A DNA stretch of 64,000 bases from Ligula intestinalis (GCA_036362985.1 JAYGXS010000007.1:26044872-26108871); one strand, 5' to 3'. Positions 12,975 through 23,946 are shown, counted from the first letter of the stretch. Notes: generated by a model from the sequence alone, not told the origin. Program-made: numbers and translations.

Positions 12975-13143
12975 GTGAGGAAGAAGCAGTGTCGAGTACC
13001 GGAACACGTTGTTTATTATTCTGAGCTCTTCGACTCATACAGGAGTCCATCGTCAGAGATCTCTGACGATAGACCCCTAAAAATATCGAAAGCTCAGAAT
13101 AATAAACAACGTGATCCGGTGCTCGACACTGCTTCTTCCTCAC
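12975..13143. repeat. Palindrome of two PLE-type tails, with hammerhead remnants
   Basis: The left arm (12975-13060) and right arm (13061-13143) are near-perfect reverse complements, from GTGAGGAAGAAGCAGTGTCG to its complement. The centre is CAGAGATCTCTG. The right arm reads CTGACGA (13063-13069), a degenerate helix II, then GAAAGCTC (13088-13095). The left arm, read on the minus strand, has CTGACGA, a good GACTC/GAGTC helix II and a broken GAAGA core. This matches the tail of the PLE family at 54.9-55.8 kb, so it is probably two tails joined head to head. Confidence 0.6.
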
Positions 13144-13359
13144 CGATGCAAATAGCTGGAACGCGATCGTTCTCCTTGATTCATTACACGCCCTTTGCGA
13201 AACTCAAAAAGGGGGGTTCCGGCAGCCAAGTGTATCGCCCGCAAGATAGTATCCTCAATGTGCACCCGTGTTGGCTGGAGAAGTGTGCCCTGTAACTGAT
13301 GGATGTACGCCGATGTGCTACCATTATATATTTACAGTATAGCAGAGAAATAGTGCAAT

Positions 13360-13700
13360 TTTCATGAGGAAAATTGACTTGCTAGTTAAGCATTTATTTG
13401 GTCGGGTTATTTTGATCCACTGAGTGGATTAAATCCTGGGTAGTGGGCATTCATTGTGGCGAAATCGGGAGAAGTCGCCTATCGAAGGAATTTTCTGTGC
13501 TATCAAGTACGACAGAACCAAACTGGTTACTAATACGCACAATGCCACGAGAACTGTAAAATTTTGTCCGAAGTTGCTCAAATGCAGTAACAAAAAAGGT
13601 TTGACCGCATCAACCATTTGGGAGGTTACCAAAACTGCTCATATAGTATTGCAAAGATGAAGGTAAAAAAACTTATAAAATCTTAATAATGTTGAAATAC
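13360..13700 (+). repeat. AT-rich dispersed repeat R5, copy 1
   Basis: It shares blocks such as TAGTTAAGCATTTATTTGG, TTATTTTGATCCACTGAGTG and AATTTTGTCCGAAGTTGCTC with 56000-56330, and more weakly with 42205-42560. In the 56-kb copy it is followed by a Tc1-like transposase remnant, so R5 may be part of that transposon family. Confidence 0.55.
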
Positions 13701-14019
13701 CCTATTTAACACACTATAGCTTCCGCTTACGGATAATTTAGAAATGTGACAAACTCATAAGAATTTTATCAACATCTTAGTATGCATTCGACCATCCCTT
13801 TTTTACATTCACAAGCATAGAACAGAACCCGGAGGTAAATCGCTATGGTGGCAAATACTCCAATTTAAAGAAGACAATGAGTTCTTTCATTTCCAGCCAC
13901 ATTTTATCATTTATCTCTAGGTAAATTAAAACACTTGTCAAAATGCTCTATTTTAATTTTGGCATAACTTGGGAAAAAGGTAACATGCCCAGGCATTCAC
14001 AGCTGAATATCCAATTAAA

Positions 14020-14445
14020 GCGCTTTTTAAAAAGGTAACCTATTACAGAAAGCTTTTTTAAAATTAATCTTAGGAACGACAAATATCAGACTTCTATTGT
14101 GGACGTTTTTGCTCGACAATGGGTTTTTACTGTCTGGACGAATTTCTAAATATGGCTTTCATCACCATCTTTATAAGAACTTATATCCAAAAACTCATTT
14201 TTTTCGTTAAATGCTTTTAACAACAATGTTATCTTAAAGGATTTGATATGAATATCGAAGAAAATCTACGTTTATGAAATAAAGCTTGAAAGGCTACCAG
14301 CATTTAAACGTCAGTCTGTAAGCAATTGTCATTAGATAACGACCATATGCTTAAATAATTTGACTGAGTAAAAGTGCTTTTGAGATAGAGAAAGTGATAA
14401 CTAACGAAAATATTCAAATTTATTGTTCTTCTTCGGAAATATTTT
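14020..14445 (+). repeat. AT-rich dispersed repeat R6, copy 1
   Basis: It aligns with 26480-26895 over about 420 bases. Shared words are TTTCTAAATATGGC, CCAAAAACTCATTTTT and TTTGATATGAATATC; the 14.4-kb end also matches 15925-16055 (GTAAAAGTGCTTTTGAG). It is non-coding and its class is unknown. Confidence 0.5.
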
Positions 14446-14639
14446 TCACGTCTTGGGAACTTGAGTGTTATTAAGAAAAATTTATTTTTATTTTAAATAA
14501 CAATTTTCCCTGAAGCTGTTCATAACTATTTCTATGTTTTGTACATACGATAATGCCGGCATTTTGCATGACTTCAGCCGAGCCGTACTGTACAGGCACG
14601 AACACACATGAAAAGAAACGATAGGACGACAATGATGCC

Positions 14640-14995
14640 GGGAGGCAGGTTCACTTGAACGGATCTGAATGTACTCCTTGATGAACGTTCACTCGACCGC
14701 TAACAGAACTCATCTGTCCCACTCTGTCTTGGATCTCACCAGAGGCCATGGCAGCTGTAACAGCTTGTAGAATAAGCAGATAGTATCACCGGCAAAGACA
14801 GGGGAGACTGAAATGGCCATTTCTGGCTTATTCGCCGTCATCAGCCAGTCATTAGGAGACCCAATTTGTACCCCATTCGAGCCTCGAACTCGCAAACTTT
14901 TTTGATCACAGTCTTACGCCCTAACCATTTAGCCATGAGATTGTTGTCTTACCGGTCTAGGTCAGGGGATGGGAGTGGATCTTAATGCATCGGTT
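14640..14995 (-). mobile_element. SINE family 2 copy with tRNA-like head and hammerhead motif
   Basis: On the minus strand a tRNA-like head lies around 14870-14940, with box A-like TGGCTAAATGGTTAGGGC and box B-like GCGAGTTCGAGGC. The hammerhead motif (14806-14850) follows, then the tail containing the TTAGCGGTCGAGTGAACG-type word at about 14685-14702. This is the clearest example of the full order of head, ribozyme and tail. Confidence 0.65.
14806..14850 (-). ncRNA. Hammerhead ribozyme motif in SINE2 (copy b)
   Basis: Helix I is GACUGG/UCAGUC, six pairs including one G-U. The core CTGATGA and GAAA are intact. Helix II is GGC/GCC (3 pairs, loop including AATA). Helix III is AUGG/CCAU with no loop, and H17 is U. 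The predicted cleavage lies between 14812 and 14811. The base of helix II is a C/A mismatch, as in the other copies, which may lower activity in cis. Confidence 0.65.
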
Positions 14996-15789
14996 TAGGG
15001 CCGGCAGGTGTTGCTAGCTTCCGCAACTCAGACCGACAACCCCGAAGGTCAAACACAAATGAAGGCTCTTATAAAGAAGCGAACATAACCCGATGCTGAA
15101 ATGTCGTTGCATGCAGTTACCAGAGTTCAATTCCCCCTGCCCTCCCGCAATGCATCCACTGTTATAATATCAGCAACAGGGCAACCACGGGGAGTAAGAG
15201 TACGAACGTGGACCAATCCCTCCACAACTATGGTCAGGTACCCTCGGCGGAATACCCTCGTGTCCAAACTTTCACGCAATCAACACTACTACTTCGATGA
15301 ATTATTAAGCTCACATCCGACACGTACGACGAAACCGCGGCAATTAATGACTCGAAAAGCGAACTACCAAACCACCACCCCAGAAATTACGACCCCAAGC
15401 GGAGCTGTTGATAATTATAGTACGCATGCCGATGGCCGTTACGCACTATAAATACCGCACAATCTGTGCATTTATCACGCCAATCTATGCCTGTCTAACA
15501 CCATTTTACGGTGACCTATGATTATGGATTCTCGACAGAATCGGAAACGCCAGGAAAATAAAATTGTTGCGCCGTATCTTTTAGGGCTAAAATGCTTCCC
15601 GGAACTCGCATATTCGCTTCTATCGCCAAGTCCACCACCAGTGATCATAAAACTCCGACAACATAAGTTACGCAATTAGCCGTTGGCGGAGCTGTAGGTG
15701 CACGCACAGAGTGCAGAAAACTGCCATTTAGGACAGCTGATGGCCAAACTGACGAAATGTTGTGACATCTACAAGCAACATTCCTGTTG
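14996..15789. other. No gene recognised
   Basis: The longest ORF (15101-15451, +) has no recognisable domain or repeat match. I see no mobile-element signature. Confidence 0.4.
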
Positions 15790-15866
15790 AGCCAAAAAGC
15801 GATTAAAGTTGATATTTCGGCGTCGAATATCTGTGTACATTAACCCCTTGAAGATTAAGTCAGGAC
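15790..15866 (+). repeat. Dispersed repeat R7, left piece
   Basis: This is the left part of an R7 copy that matches 53905-54000 (ATATTTCGGCGTCGAATATC against the equivalent with a few changes). It is cut at 15866 by an insertion. The last 21 bases are repeated exactly at 16483-16503. Confidence 0.6.
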
Positions 15867-16482
15867 CTTCAAGGAAGGTAAAGTACACGACCATTCAACG
15901 CGTAATACCTGCTTGAAGTGCTTCTTTCTGTAGGCCATTGCCACTAGATAACGGCAATATTGAAAAAATATTCTGACTAAGTAAAAGTGCTTTTGAGGTA
16001 AAGCAAGTGATCAGACTATCCACTCAACTAACGACAAGATTGAAATTTATTGTTGAAGGTGGAAAGACGTTATCTGGGACCAGTATTATATTTGTCCGAG
16101 GTTTCGGACTCACACTCGAGGCCATTGTCAAGGGATAACAAAATGTACAGCTCAACGTGTGTTTAGCTCAAATCTGCCGGGAATGACCTTCAGCACCACC
16201 ATCGATTTTTTGCGCAACGCGAGATAGGCTTCAGGAAGTTCGATACGCTTGTTAATTGAATCCGCGTGCGAGTGCAATGCCTCCTGCCAGAGACGTGAGA
16301 TTCGGGCGCCCGACTGACCCAGTATTCGCACGTGTTCGAAATCGAAGCCGTGCCCTGACATGGATGCGTGAGCGGCTACCAACGAAAAGTTGTCATTCCC
16401 TCCCCCGGCGAGTTCATGCTGGTGCATCCTCGTGAGAACCCGTTTCAAGTTTTCGCCAACATAACTGGCTTGACTTTACCCT
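15867..16482 (-). mobile_element. Composite insertion: R6 fragment plus PLE family II 3' end
   Basis: This 616-base insertion into R7 is flanked by a perfect 21-base direct repeat. Its left part (15925-16055) matches repeat R6. Its right part is a minus-strand PLE 3' end: a tail at 16056-16150 with GGACTCACACTCGAGGCCAT in plus orientation, then a coding piece (16152-16473) matching the end of a GIY-YIG domain (the HEH-like LHQHELA and HGFDFEHVRILGQSGAR). The uninterrupted R7 copy at 53.9 kb serves as the empty site. Confidence 0.65.
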
Positions 16483-17340
16483 CCTTGAAGATTAAGTCAG
16501 GACGAAAATGGAAAATTTTGGCTGTTTTTTCTGACTTCTTTCTGCTGAAAATTCAAGAACTCACTTTCATAGGTAAACCGGAGCAGTTTTTAATGTACTT
16601 GCTTACTTCTAGGCTCAGTCCTGAGCTGACAAAAAGAGAGCAGAGTGGCAGAACATCAAAGATGATTTTGAGAAAACTAATAATCTCCCGTCAGTTCCAT
16701 TCCAAGATTTTCTATTCATTGACTCTGCTCTATAGATACAAAATGTTGGGATATCGCTTGCATACGGCTTGACGGCGAAAACTGACGACAAGTCCGGCGT
16801 GTCTGTTAATATGCTTGTCGATGGTCATTAATTTTGGTGAGGTCAAATAAAAATACAGCCTCATAAGCTTATTAATTCATTCTATGGCACAAAACGGAGC
16901 AGATTCGCATATTACAATTTTTTAAAACTTTACTGGTCCCCCATTTCCCGACAATAATGCATTATCTCATACGTGCACTTTCCTCAATTTCATGACCGCA
17001 AAACAAAATAGTATTTTCTTTGAACATATACTACTAAAAAGTTTCAGATCTTTATTAATGTTCTTTTATAGCACAAAACGCACAAACAGGAAGTTTTGGG
17101 TTTCAGAGTTGAAAAGCGCAGGAAATTCCTTGGATTTAGTCCATTTGCGCCCCCTATTCGCCCCACAGTATGCTGATCTGAACTGAACTCTTGCTAAGTA
17201 CACAGTTTTTTGCGCTTCAAATCAACCCACTGAACAAAATAAACAACTTAAAATGTACGTCAAGTCCCCCACTCAAATGTTGATATTTGCATTGCATCAG
17301 TATGGCAACCTACTGTATATCGCAACTCGACCTTGCGGTC
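16483..17340 (+). repeat. Dispersed repeat R7, right piece
   Basis: It matches 53960-54835 over nearly 900 bases with moderate divergence. Shared blocks include GTAAACCGGAGCAGTTTT, CTCAATTTCATGACCGCAAA, GGAAATTCCTTGGATT and the GCGCTTCAAATCAACCCACT type. It has no conserved ORF (16368-16772 and 16992-17186 are not maintained in the other copy). It is probably a non-autonomous DNA transposon or an eroded element. Confidence 0.6.
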
Positions 17341-18395
17341 TTAAGTACCAGAGTTTAACCTACAGAAACCACGCGTGGTGATCGTTTTCTACCCGATCAA
17401 AGAGGGGGAGTGGGCGGATAGAACCTCAAATCTACCCGGCTGTCAGAACGAACTAGGGTGTGACGACAGCTGCGTCAGACACAATCTAAGGTAGACGATA
17501 ACTATTGATTGCGACAGTTACAAAACTGAACGAACCCCGGACTTCCAACTTCACAGAGTTCGTGGTGCACAGAAGCTAGAAATGGCCACATTCCACTGTG
17601 CCATGTCTTGCGTACTTTGCGAAGCATGCTTCAGGATTGCCTTACTCACCTACGTGACACAGCACGGGGGGGGGGGGGGGGGGACCTTACAAAAGTCATG
17701 GAAATTTGCAGCAGACTGCACATTGTGGTGATCGCGTGGGGACTGTCGCAATGACGAGACGACAGGAAGAAGAAGAGCGTGGCAGTTTGCTTAAAAAAAA
17801 GGCTGACGGTCAGATCGCGTGATATCGACGTGCCCATTACTCGGGTCGTCAACTTTCATCCTGCTGCTGGGTGGATGGATACATTAGCCCCGCTCCAACT
17901 CCATGGTCCAGAACTGGGAGATGCTGATGAGGATGGGCGACTTCCGCAAAAAGCAAAAGCATGACAGCAGAAGGCTCCAGATGCGGAGGAAGGAAAGGAA
18001 AAGGACAACAATTATGACGGCAGGATCTGGAATCAGTTAGACCGGTTAGGGGAAGAGTGCTCCATCAATGCGCTGGGGCAAATGTGAATGGATAAAGCAG
18101 TGGTTGACGTTCTTAACGGGCAAGGAATGACTGAGAATTTAGGGCTGAGACGTGCCTGTAGCCCACGGCAATTTTTGACTGCCACCAGTGGCGACGTCCG
18201 CCGCGTGCCTCAGGGCAGCACCGGTGACTTGCATAGCATCTACCGCACTCTCAACTTCCTCAACTAGATCGTTTCAATGGTTAGAAGGAATTCAGATGGC
18301 AGCAGGTGGACATGAGCCCACTAGGTGATAGAAAAGCATTGGTGTGGCAAATTCTTGCACAGGACATACACTAGTTGGTGGTAAATAAGTAAATC
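17341..18395. other. Unassigned region
   Basis: It holds a run of 18 G at 17666-17683 and short ORFs without domains. I see no supported gene or mobile element. Confidence 0.4.
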
Positions 18396-19080
18396 GAAGG
18401 TGGAAAAACGTTCTTTGGGACCCGTATTTTATATGCCCGACATTTCGGACTCTCACTCGAGGCCATTGTCAAGGCATAGAAAACGAACGGCTCACTGTGT
18501 GATTAAGTCAGCTCTGCCGGGGGTGGCCTTGAGTTCCCATACTTCGCTCCGCCGCAAGTGACCTTGAGCCTGCCATTGCTCGCGCAACGCGAGATAGGAA
18601 TCTGGGAGATCGATTTGCGTGCGAGTGCCATGCTTCTTGCAGTACGCGTGAGATTCGGTCGTCCGACGGGCCTAGTATTCGCATGTGTCCGAATTCGAAG
18701 TCATGCCCTGGCGAGGATACGTAGCCGGCGACCAAAAATAGTTTGTCCTTCCTTTGCACGGCGAGTTCATGCTCGTGCAGTCTCGTGGCCACCACTTTCC
18801 CGGTTTCGCCAACACAATTGGCTTGACCGCAAAGACAGTTGATTCGGTAAATAACACCCGATTTCTGGTTGACGGGTATTGCCTCCTTAGGCTGCATGAG
18901 TTGCCTGCGGCGAGCGAAAAATAAGAACTCGAAGTCACCCACGGCAGAGCTGACTTAATCACCCAGTGAATTGTACGTTTTCATTCACTGATAATGGCCT
19001 CGAGTGAGAGGCCAAAACGTTGGGAAAATAAAAAACTGGTCCCAGAGAACGTTGTTCCGGCTTTGATTCAACTACCTGGA
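18396..19080 (-). mobile_element. PLE family II: GIY-YIG fragment between inverted tails
   Basis: The minus frame 18508-18942 encodes a GIY-YIG endonuclease piece: GVIYRINC, CVGETGK in place of YIG, then RLHEHELAV, and the downstream GHDFEFGHMRILG block. Its natural 3' tail lies at 18396-18507 (minus). An inverted copy of that tail lies upstream of the gene at 18945-19080 (plus). The tails share CCTCGAGTGAGAG and GGTCCC ends. GIY-YIG domains end the RT protein of many Penelope-like elements. The RT part is missing, so this is a 5'-truncated copy. Confidence 0.75.
18972..19025 (+). ncRNA. Decayed hammerhead-like motif in PLE family II tail
   Basis: The order CTGATAA, then a perfect GGCCTC/GAGGCC hairpin, then AAAAC, resembles a hammerhead core with G8 changed to A and G12 changed to A. 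The minus-strand tails at 18.4 and 16.1 kb keep GAAA but read TTGACAA. No copy has a complete core, so this is a fossil. Confidence 0.4.
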
Positions 19081-19439
19081 CCTCGCATATTTTCGACCAT
19101 TGAAAATAAGTAAATGTCGTGACCGAAGTCCTGGTGGGTAAAACGACAGTGGAAGCGTTGTAGCTGACAAGGTCTGCCGTGTGCACCAGTGTAAGGAGGC
19201 ACAGGGACGGCGACTCGCGCGTGAATTAAATTATAGTTAGACTAGAATTGCGCTGTCTCTAACACACTATCACCACCCCCTGCCATCTGGACTCCGACCA
19301 AGTCAAGAAAACCACTGCCAGGGATGGGCGGTAGGCAACATGGAGAGGATTTGCTGTCATTTTCGCTATTTGGATTGATTTGCAGTGCGCTAAGTCTTCT
19401 CTCGTAAGAAATCACTTCAAATCTGTTTGATGAAAAGAA

Positions 19440-19945
19440 AATAGGACACCTTTAAGCTAAATTGGACCTTTCCTGAAACCCACGGTTAAAGTTTGCCTAT
19501 TTTATTTTTAAAGTTGCGAAAATTCCAATTAGATAATTCAGAACACAAGTTTGGCGAGCGAACGCTTTCAGTAACTTCTCATCAGGCCAAATAGTTACAA
19601 AGGAGGTTTAAATTTAAAAATCTATAGTATGTCTTTCTTTACATGCAGGGTTCAAACAGAGTGCGGAAATATGCAGCCAGTTAGGTAATCGTTGGCCATG
19701 CCAAGTTGGGAGCTTGCACGAGATTCTTTTGTGCACACAAAATAGGTTTCCTCAATCGGATTACGGTTGCTTCTGCTGTTGCCAGCAGACGTTGACCCAG
19801 GGACTTTGGGTAACTTGGTGGGACCTTGATATATACCGTAAAGGCTTCGCTTTGGTCCACACGATGTCCGGTGTCAACCACGTGTGCCAAGAACCAAATG
19901 GAAAGCACTCGGGTAAAGATTGATGAACTGGAGCTTCACGTGTGT
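19440..19945 (-). pseudogene. PLE family I: inverted 3' end (tail plus C-terminus)
   Basis: The minus frame 19681-19908 encodes the last ~75 residues of the PLE protein, ending NLAWPTIT, nearly identical to the C-terminus at 25216-25440. Its 3' tail runs to about 19440 and carries a hammerhead motif. This truncated copy lies head to head with the plus-strand element that starts near 19946, an inverted-flank arrangement seen at several PLE loci in this window. Confidence 0.8.
19550..19591 (-). ncRNA. Hammerhead ribozyme motif in PLE family I tail
   Basis: Minus strand: helix I strand TTTGGC, core CTGATGA, a short GAAGTTACT in place of helix II, core GAAA, helix III GCG-TT-CGC closed by the A-U pair, H17 = C, and helix I strand GCCAAA (6 perfect pairs). 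Predicted cleavage is between 19556 and 19555. Helix II is at best 2 pairs. Three sister tails (25535, 46010, 47035) carry core changes. Confidence 0.6.
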
Positions 19946-20719
19946 CAACGCGCTGCCGTTCTAGGCACTTTGACCGAGGAAGAAAAACAGGAATTCAGCA
20001 AATACTCGCATATTATAGGAATAAAACGTGGGGATGCCAGGAGATAGTCACTCCTTCAGAAGGTACAAGAAATCAAACCACAGTCAAGATTCCCAAAAAA
20101 TCCACAGAGCTATGTCCACAACTACTCTTCTCTACCACTTCATACAACACTTCTCGAAGCATTATCGCTGGGTACAAAATTCTGTATACCTAGGCGAAAG
20201 GTTATTCAGTTAGAACTAGAAACTCAGTTTGAGAATCTCTACAATCAAGTTTATGACCTCAAGCCGATCTCCGCTGACAGTGTCCAGCACTTCAAATCAA
20301 CACTAGTGAATTGTAGTTACCAGTACTTGAACCGGAGGCTAATAAATCGCGGAATACTGACAAAAGAAAAGTTAAAACAACTGAGAGCAAACAAGGAGAT
20401 ATTGGTTACTAAACTAGACAAAGGAACAGGCGTCGCTCTAATGAATAGATCGGACTACGTTACCAAGATGCAGACCATACTATCAGATCCGACGAAATTT
20501 AAGAAGGTAGACAAAGAAAAAAATTGTACGGATGAAGTAGAGGTACACCTGACCGGCTGCATAAGAAGACTACACACGACAGGATTTCTAAGTGACCGAG
20601 ACCTCGAACATTTGCAACCAGTAGGCACGCACATTCCCCGTTTATATGGTCTACCTAAGATCCACAAGAATGGGCTGCTAGTTCGCCCGATTTTAGATAT
20701 GAGAAACTCGCCGTGTGTG
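19946..20719 (+). pseudogene. PLE family I: RT N-terminal half
   Basis: The frame readable from about 20185 to 20719 encodes the Penelope-type N-terminal RT region: QYLNRRLINRGILT, the KLDKGTGVALM nucleotide-binding-like motif, PRLYGLPKIHK and RPILDM. The part before 20185 is in shifted frames. The frame ends at 20719, where an antisense LINE interrupts it; it resumes at about 24063 (HAIAKWLAKKL). PLE proteins use the RT for target-primed reverse transcription and GIY-YIG for nicking. Confidence 0.85.
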
Positions 20720-20943
20720 TGTCGTAGCCCGTAGTTGGATCAGGAATCCCCGCCGGAATCCAAACTGGGAGTAGTTGGGAGACGGAGAAAAGCCACGACC
20801 TCGACCGGCTTCAGCCACAGGTCTGCGGGAGTGAGGTGGGTGCCTGGCCGCAATCAGAGGTGGATAGCCACCCAAAAGGACCGGGGGACGTTAACTCGTT
20901 TCTACTCGACAACGACTCTCTGGTGGAGACGCTGGAAGCCTGT

Positions 20944-22658
20944 CTAGGTGGCAGAGCTATCAACAGGTAGATCCGCGAGAGACAAGGCAACAGCTTCCTT
21001 GTGGAGTGCTCGAATAGACGGCCGGACATTGCGGCAGGGCTCGGGAGCGGTGCAACGGTGATGATTGGGATGGCCGGGTTGCGAACAACTCCACCAGAAC
21101 TGCTGGCTAAAGAGAGTGTTGTGATGGGCGACCAGTAGAACAGAAGCCTCCGCATTAAGAGGATCTATAGGCGACATTTTATAGCAAGCCGTGATCGTGT
21201 GGAGGGCAGCGTTCTGTGCTGACTGGAGGCGGCGGACGCTGGAAGAGCTCATCATAGGAGACCAGATTGATGCCGCACAAGTGAGGTGCGGCTTGGCCAG
21301 CGCCTGGAAAGCAGTCGACACAGGCTCTTTCGCGCAGCCCCAGGATGTGCCTGCTAGAGCCTTGAGGACCTTGGTGCAGCGGCTTACTTTGCTTGCGGTC
21401 TCCCTGGCATGGTCTGCGAACGTGAAAAGCGGATCAAAAAGCACACCAAGGAGTTTGGGCTTGCGGACGAGCGGTAAGGACGCCCCATTGACGGTGATGA
21501 CCGGGTGACGATTAAACTCCTTCGGATCAAGCGTGAAAACAGTTACGGAAGACTTGGCTGCCGAGATCGTCATTCCGCGCTGGGTAAGGAATTTTTCGAC
21601 AACAGGCATGAACTCCGTGAGGAGCTGTGCAGCCTGATCGATGTCATGGTGCCGGCAAAAGAACTTAACATCGTCTGCGTAGGATACCACTTGCACAGGT
21701 GCCCGGGGGAGTGGGAGCTCTCGCATGTAAATGTTAAAGAGCGTCGGGCTGAGCACATAGCCTTGAGGGGCGCTACATGTCTGCTTACGGGGCTTAGAGA
21801 GAGAGCGCCCCGAAAAAGGGCACGATCGTGACGGCCGCGGATGTAAGCCGCAAACCATCGGACCAGGCTAGTTGGGACGTTCAGCGAGACCAAGTCCTGC
21901 AGGAGCTGATCATGGCGGACGCAGTCAAAGGCTCGTTACAGGTCAATCGAGACTTCCACGGTCCGCAAAGCGGGCTTCTGTTGATTGAAGCCCTCGAGGA
22001 TAGCGTCGCTGAGCTCGAAAAGCGCCGTTGTAGTCCCACGACCCTATCAGAAACCACGTTGGTGGCAAGATAGTTCCGCCACAGGCGTCAGAATTGGGTG
22101 GACGAGCCGTTCCAGGATCTTCGCCAATGAACTGAGGAGGGCAATTGGGCGATAAGAGGTCGCTAGGCTGAGGTCCTTGCCCGCTTTGACCAGGGGGATA
22201 ATGATCGACTGGCGCCAGCAATCGGGGATGATTGAAGTTCCCAGTGAAAGGTTGAAGAGGGCGGCAAGGTAGGCAGCCACCTTCGGGCCGATGTGGCGCA
22301 CATGGATAGGCGCCAGACCATCTGGTCCTACGGCTTTCGAAGCTCTAGTTTTCTTGACGGCGGTGAGGATGGCATCAGCCGAAAAGGAAATGTCTGGGGG
22401 CGGGGCTTTATAGAGGAGACGAAGAAGGGAGCGCTGGCTTTTGGGATTGGGCACCGAGTGGGGCGAGAACAGCTTTTTCATCTTCGCGGCGATCTTACCG
22501 TTGTTGGGAATGAACTTCTCGTCCCCGAAGCTACTAGATTGGTTAGATGTATCAGCCCGGGGTTTGGTCAGGTTTCGTAAACGCTTCCAAGTGGCAGCTG
22601 AGTTGCCGCTGAAATTGCAATCTGAAACTAGTTCATGCCAGCGTTTGGCATTTGCCAT
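20944..22658 (-). pseudogene. LINE reverse transcriptase region, frameshifted
   Basis: It lies in two main frames. The first (22658-22047) carries the N-terminal RT with KAVGPDGLAPIHV and SYRPIALLSSLAKILERLV. The second (21858-20944) has APQGYVLSPTLFNIYM, the catalytic VSYADDVKFF and the thumb region RLQSAQNAALHTI. The segment between them, with YIRGRHDRALFRG, is in a third frame (21893-21570). At least two frameshifts make it non-functional. Confidence 0.87.
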
Positions 22659-22685
22659 CGGTGATAGTCTTAGTGATTAAGCCAT

Positions 22686-23339
22686 TCAGTTCGCTAACGC
22701 GCGGGTCACTGGCATCACGCGCTCGTATTTCGTATCTCTCTCTTGTTCCAGGCGGGAGGCTTCGGGCGGATAGTTAGGACGGAGAAGGGGAATGCGGCCG
22801 TTAGGGATGTGGTGACTTGCTGCTGCTAGGAGTAGTCGACGAAGGGCTCGCTCAGCCGTGTGGACACAGATGGGAGGCGGTAGGCCATCGATCTCGGCTT
22901 CGCATTCGGTCGTGAACGCTGCCCAATTGGCTTTCTTGAAATTAATGAAGTCCAGGTTGGGGGCCTTGATACGCTCGGCGGCGGTGGCCAATTCGAGCAC
23001 AATGGGGAGGTGGTCACTACCCAGGCTGATTTCCGTGTTCCACATGGTGGAGGCTACCAGGCCGAGACTGGCGAGGGAAACATCGGGCGAGCTGGAGGCG
23101 CCGTTGGTCGGGAGCCGCGTTTGGCTGTTCTCGTTGAGAACGGCAAAGGGGGCGTGTTCTATTTCATTAGCCAGCGCTTCCCCTCGCGGGTCGGCTGCCA
23201 AGTTAGAGCACCACAGGTCATGGTGAGCGTTGAAGTCACCTAGCACCAAACTGTCTCCAAAAGGTAAGTAGGGAGCGATAGAGGCGGTGAAACCGGGAGA
23301 AGTTGGAGAGATGTACACGTTCACGACGGTTAGCGGCAC
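22686..23339 (-). pseudogene. LINE AP-endonuclease domain
   Basis: This is the longest intact frame of the endonuclease. It includes the start of strand VNVYISPTSPG, LGDFNAHHDLWCS (metal-binding and catalytic Asp/Asn) and LGSDHLPIVL (catalytic His). The N-terminal part (FNANGLLGKLDQ and AAIQETKW) is in a second frame at 23610-23340 with two stops. The enzyme would nick the target DNA during retrotransposition. It cannot be made from this copy. Confidence 0.85.
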
Positions 23340-23544
23340 CGGGCCAATGTCAAGGAAAATCGCAAGTACTTCCGTGGAATCGGCTCCAAGCGGGGGGAGC
23401 TGGTGATGGCAATGGATTTGTCCACTAGGAAGGCCAAACCTCCGCCTTTGTTGCGGCCGCGGTCGCGACGGACAATCGTGTAATCGGCACAGGAAGGGAC
23501 CTAAGTGGAGTTAGACCACTTTGTCTCTTGGATAGCAGCCACAG

Positions 23545-23946
23545 CTATGCTGTGTAAACGCATGAAGGCCAGGAGCTGGTCAAGCTTCCCAAGGAGGCCG
23601 TTGGCGTTGAATTATAAGATTTTAAGACCAGGTGGTGAGGCAGATCGGAGATCAGAGGATTTTGGTTAAGGACTGGACGGGCTGGAGGCATGGAGATCGG
23701 TGGGGGTACGGGACAGCTGGGACACGCGAAGGCGGGCGAGCAATCGGCAGCCGTGGCGAGGCCACTGCAGCGGAGATGGCACCAACCATTGCAGGAGCCG
23801 CAACGTACAGACCAGTCGCGGCAGCCCAGACGGACTCGGCAGAACGAGCCGTACCAGAGAGGTCCAGGGTTGGCCTCGATTCCGGCGGCGAGGAGGAGGA
23901 GTCGATGCAGCGTGGCTGGGAGGGGCTGCTCCGTCACCAGAAACAC
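23545..23946 (-). pseudogene. LINE N-terminal frame with 2A-like motif and PHD finger
   Basis: The predicted start is followed by a Leu-rich run (RLLLLAAG) and GIEANPGP (residues ~22-29), then a cysteine-rich PHD-like region with WCHLRCSGL and CPSC. Known 2A peptides end DxExNPGP and cause ribosome skipping. Here the Asp is Gly, so activity is doubtful. The frame ends at a stop around 23545, before the endonuclease. Confidence 0.7.
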
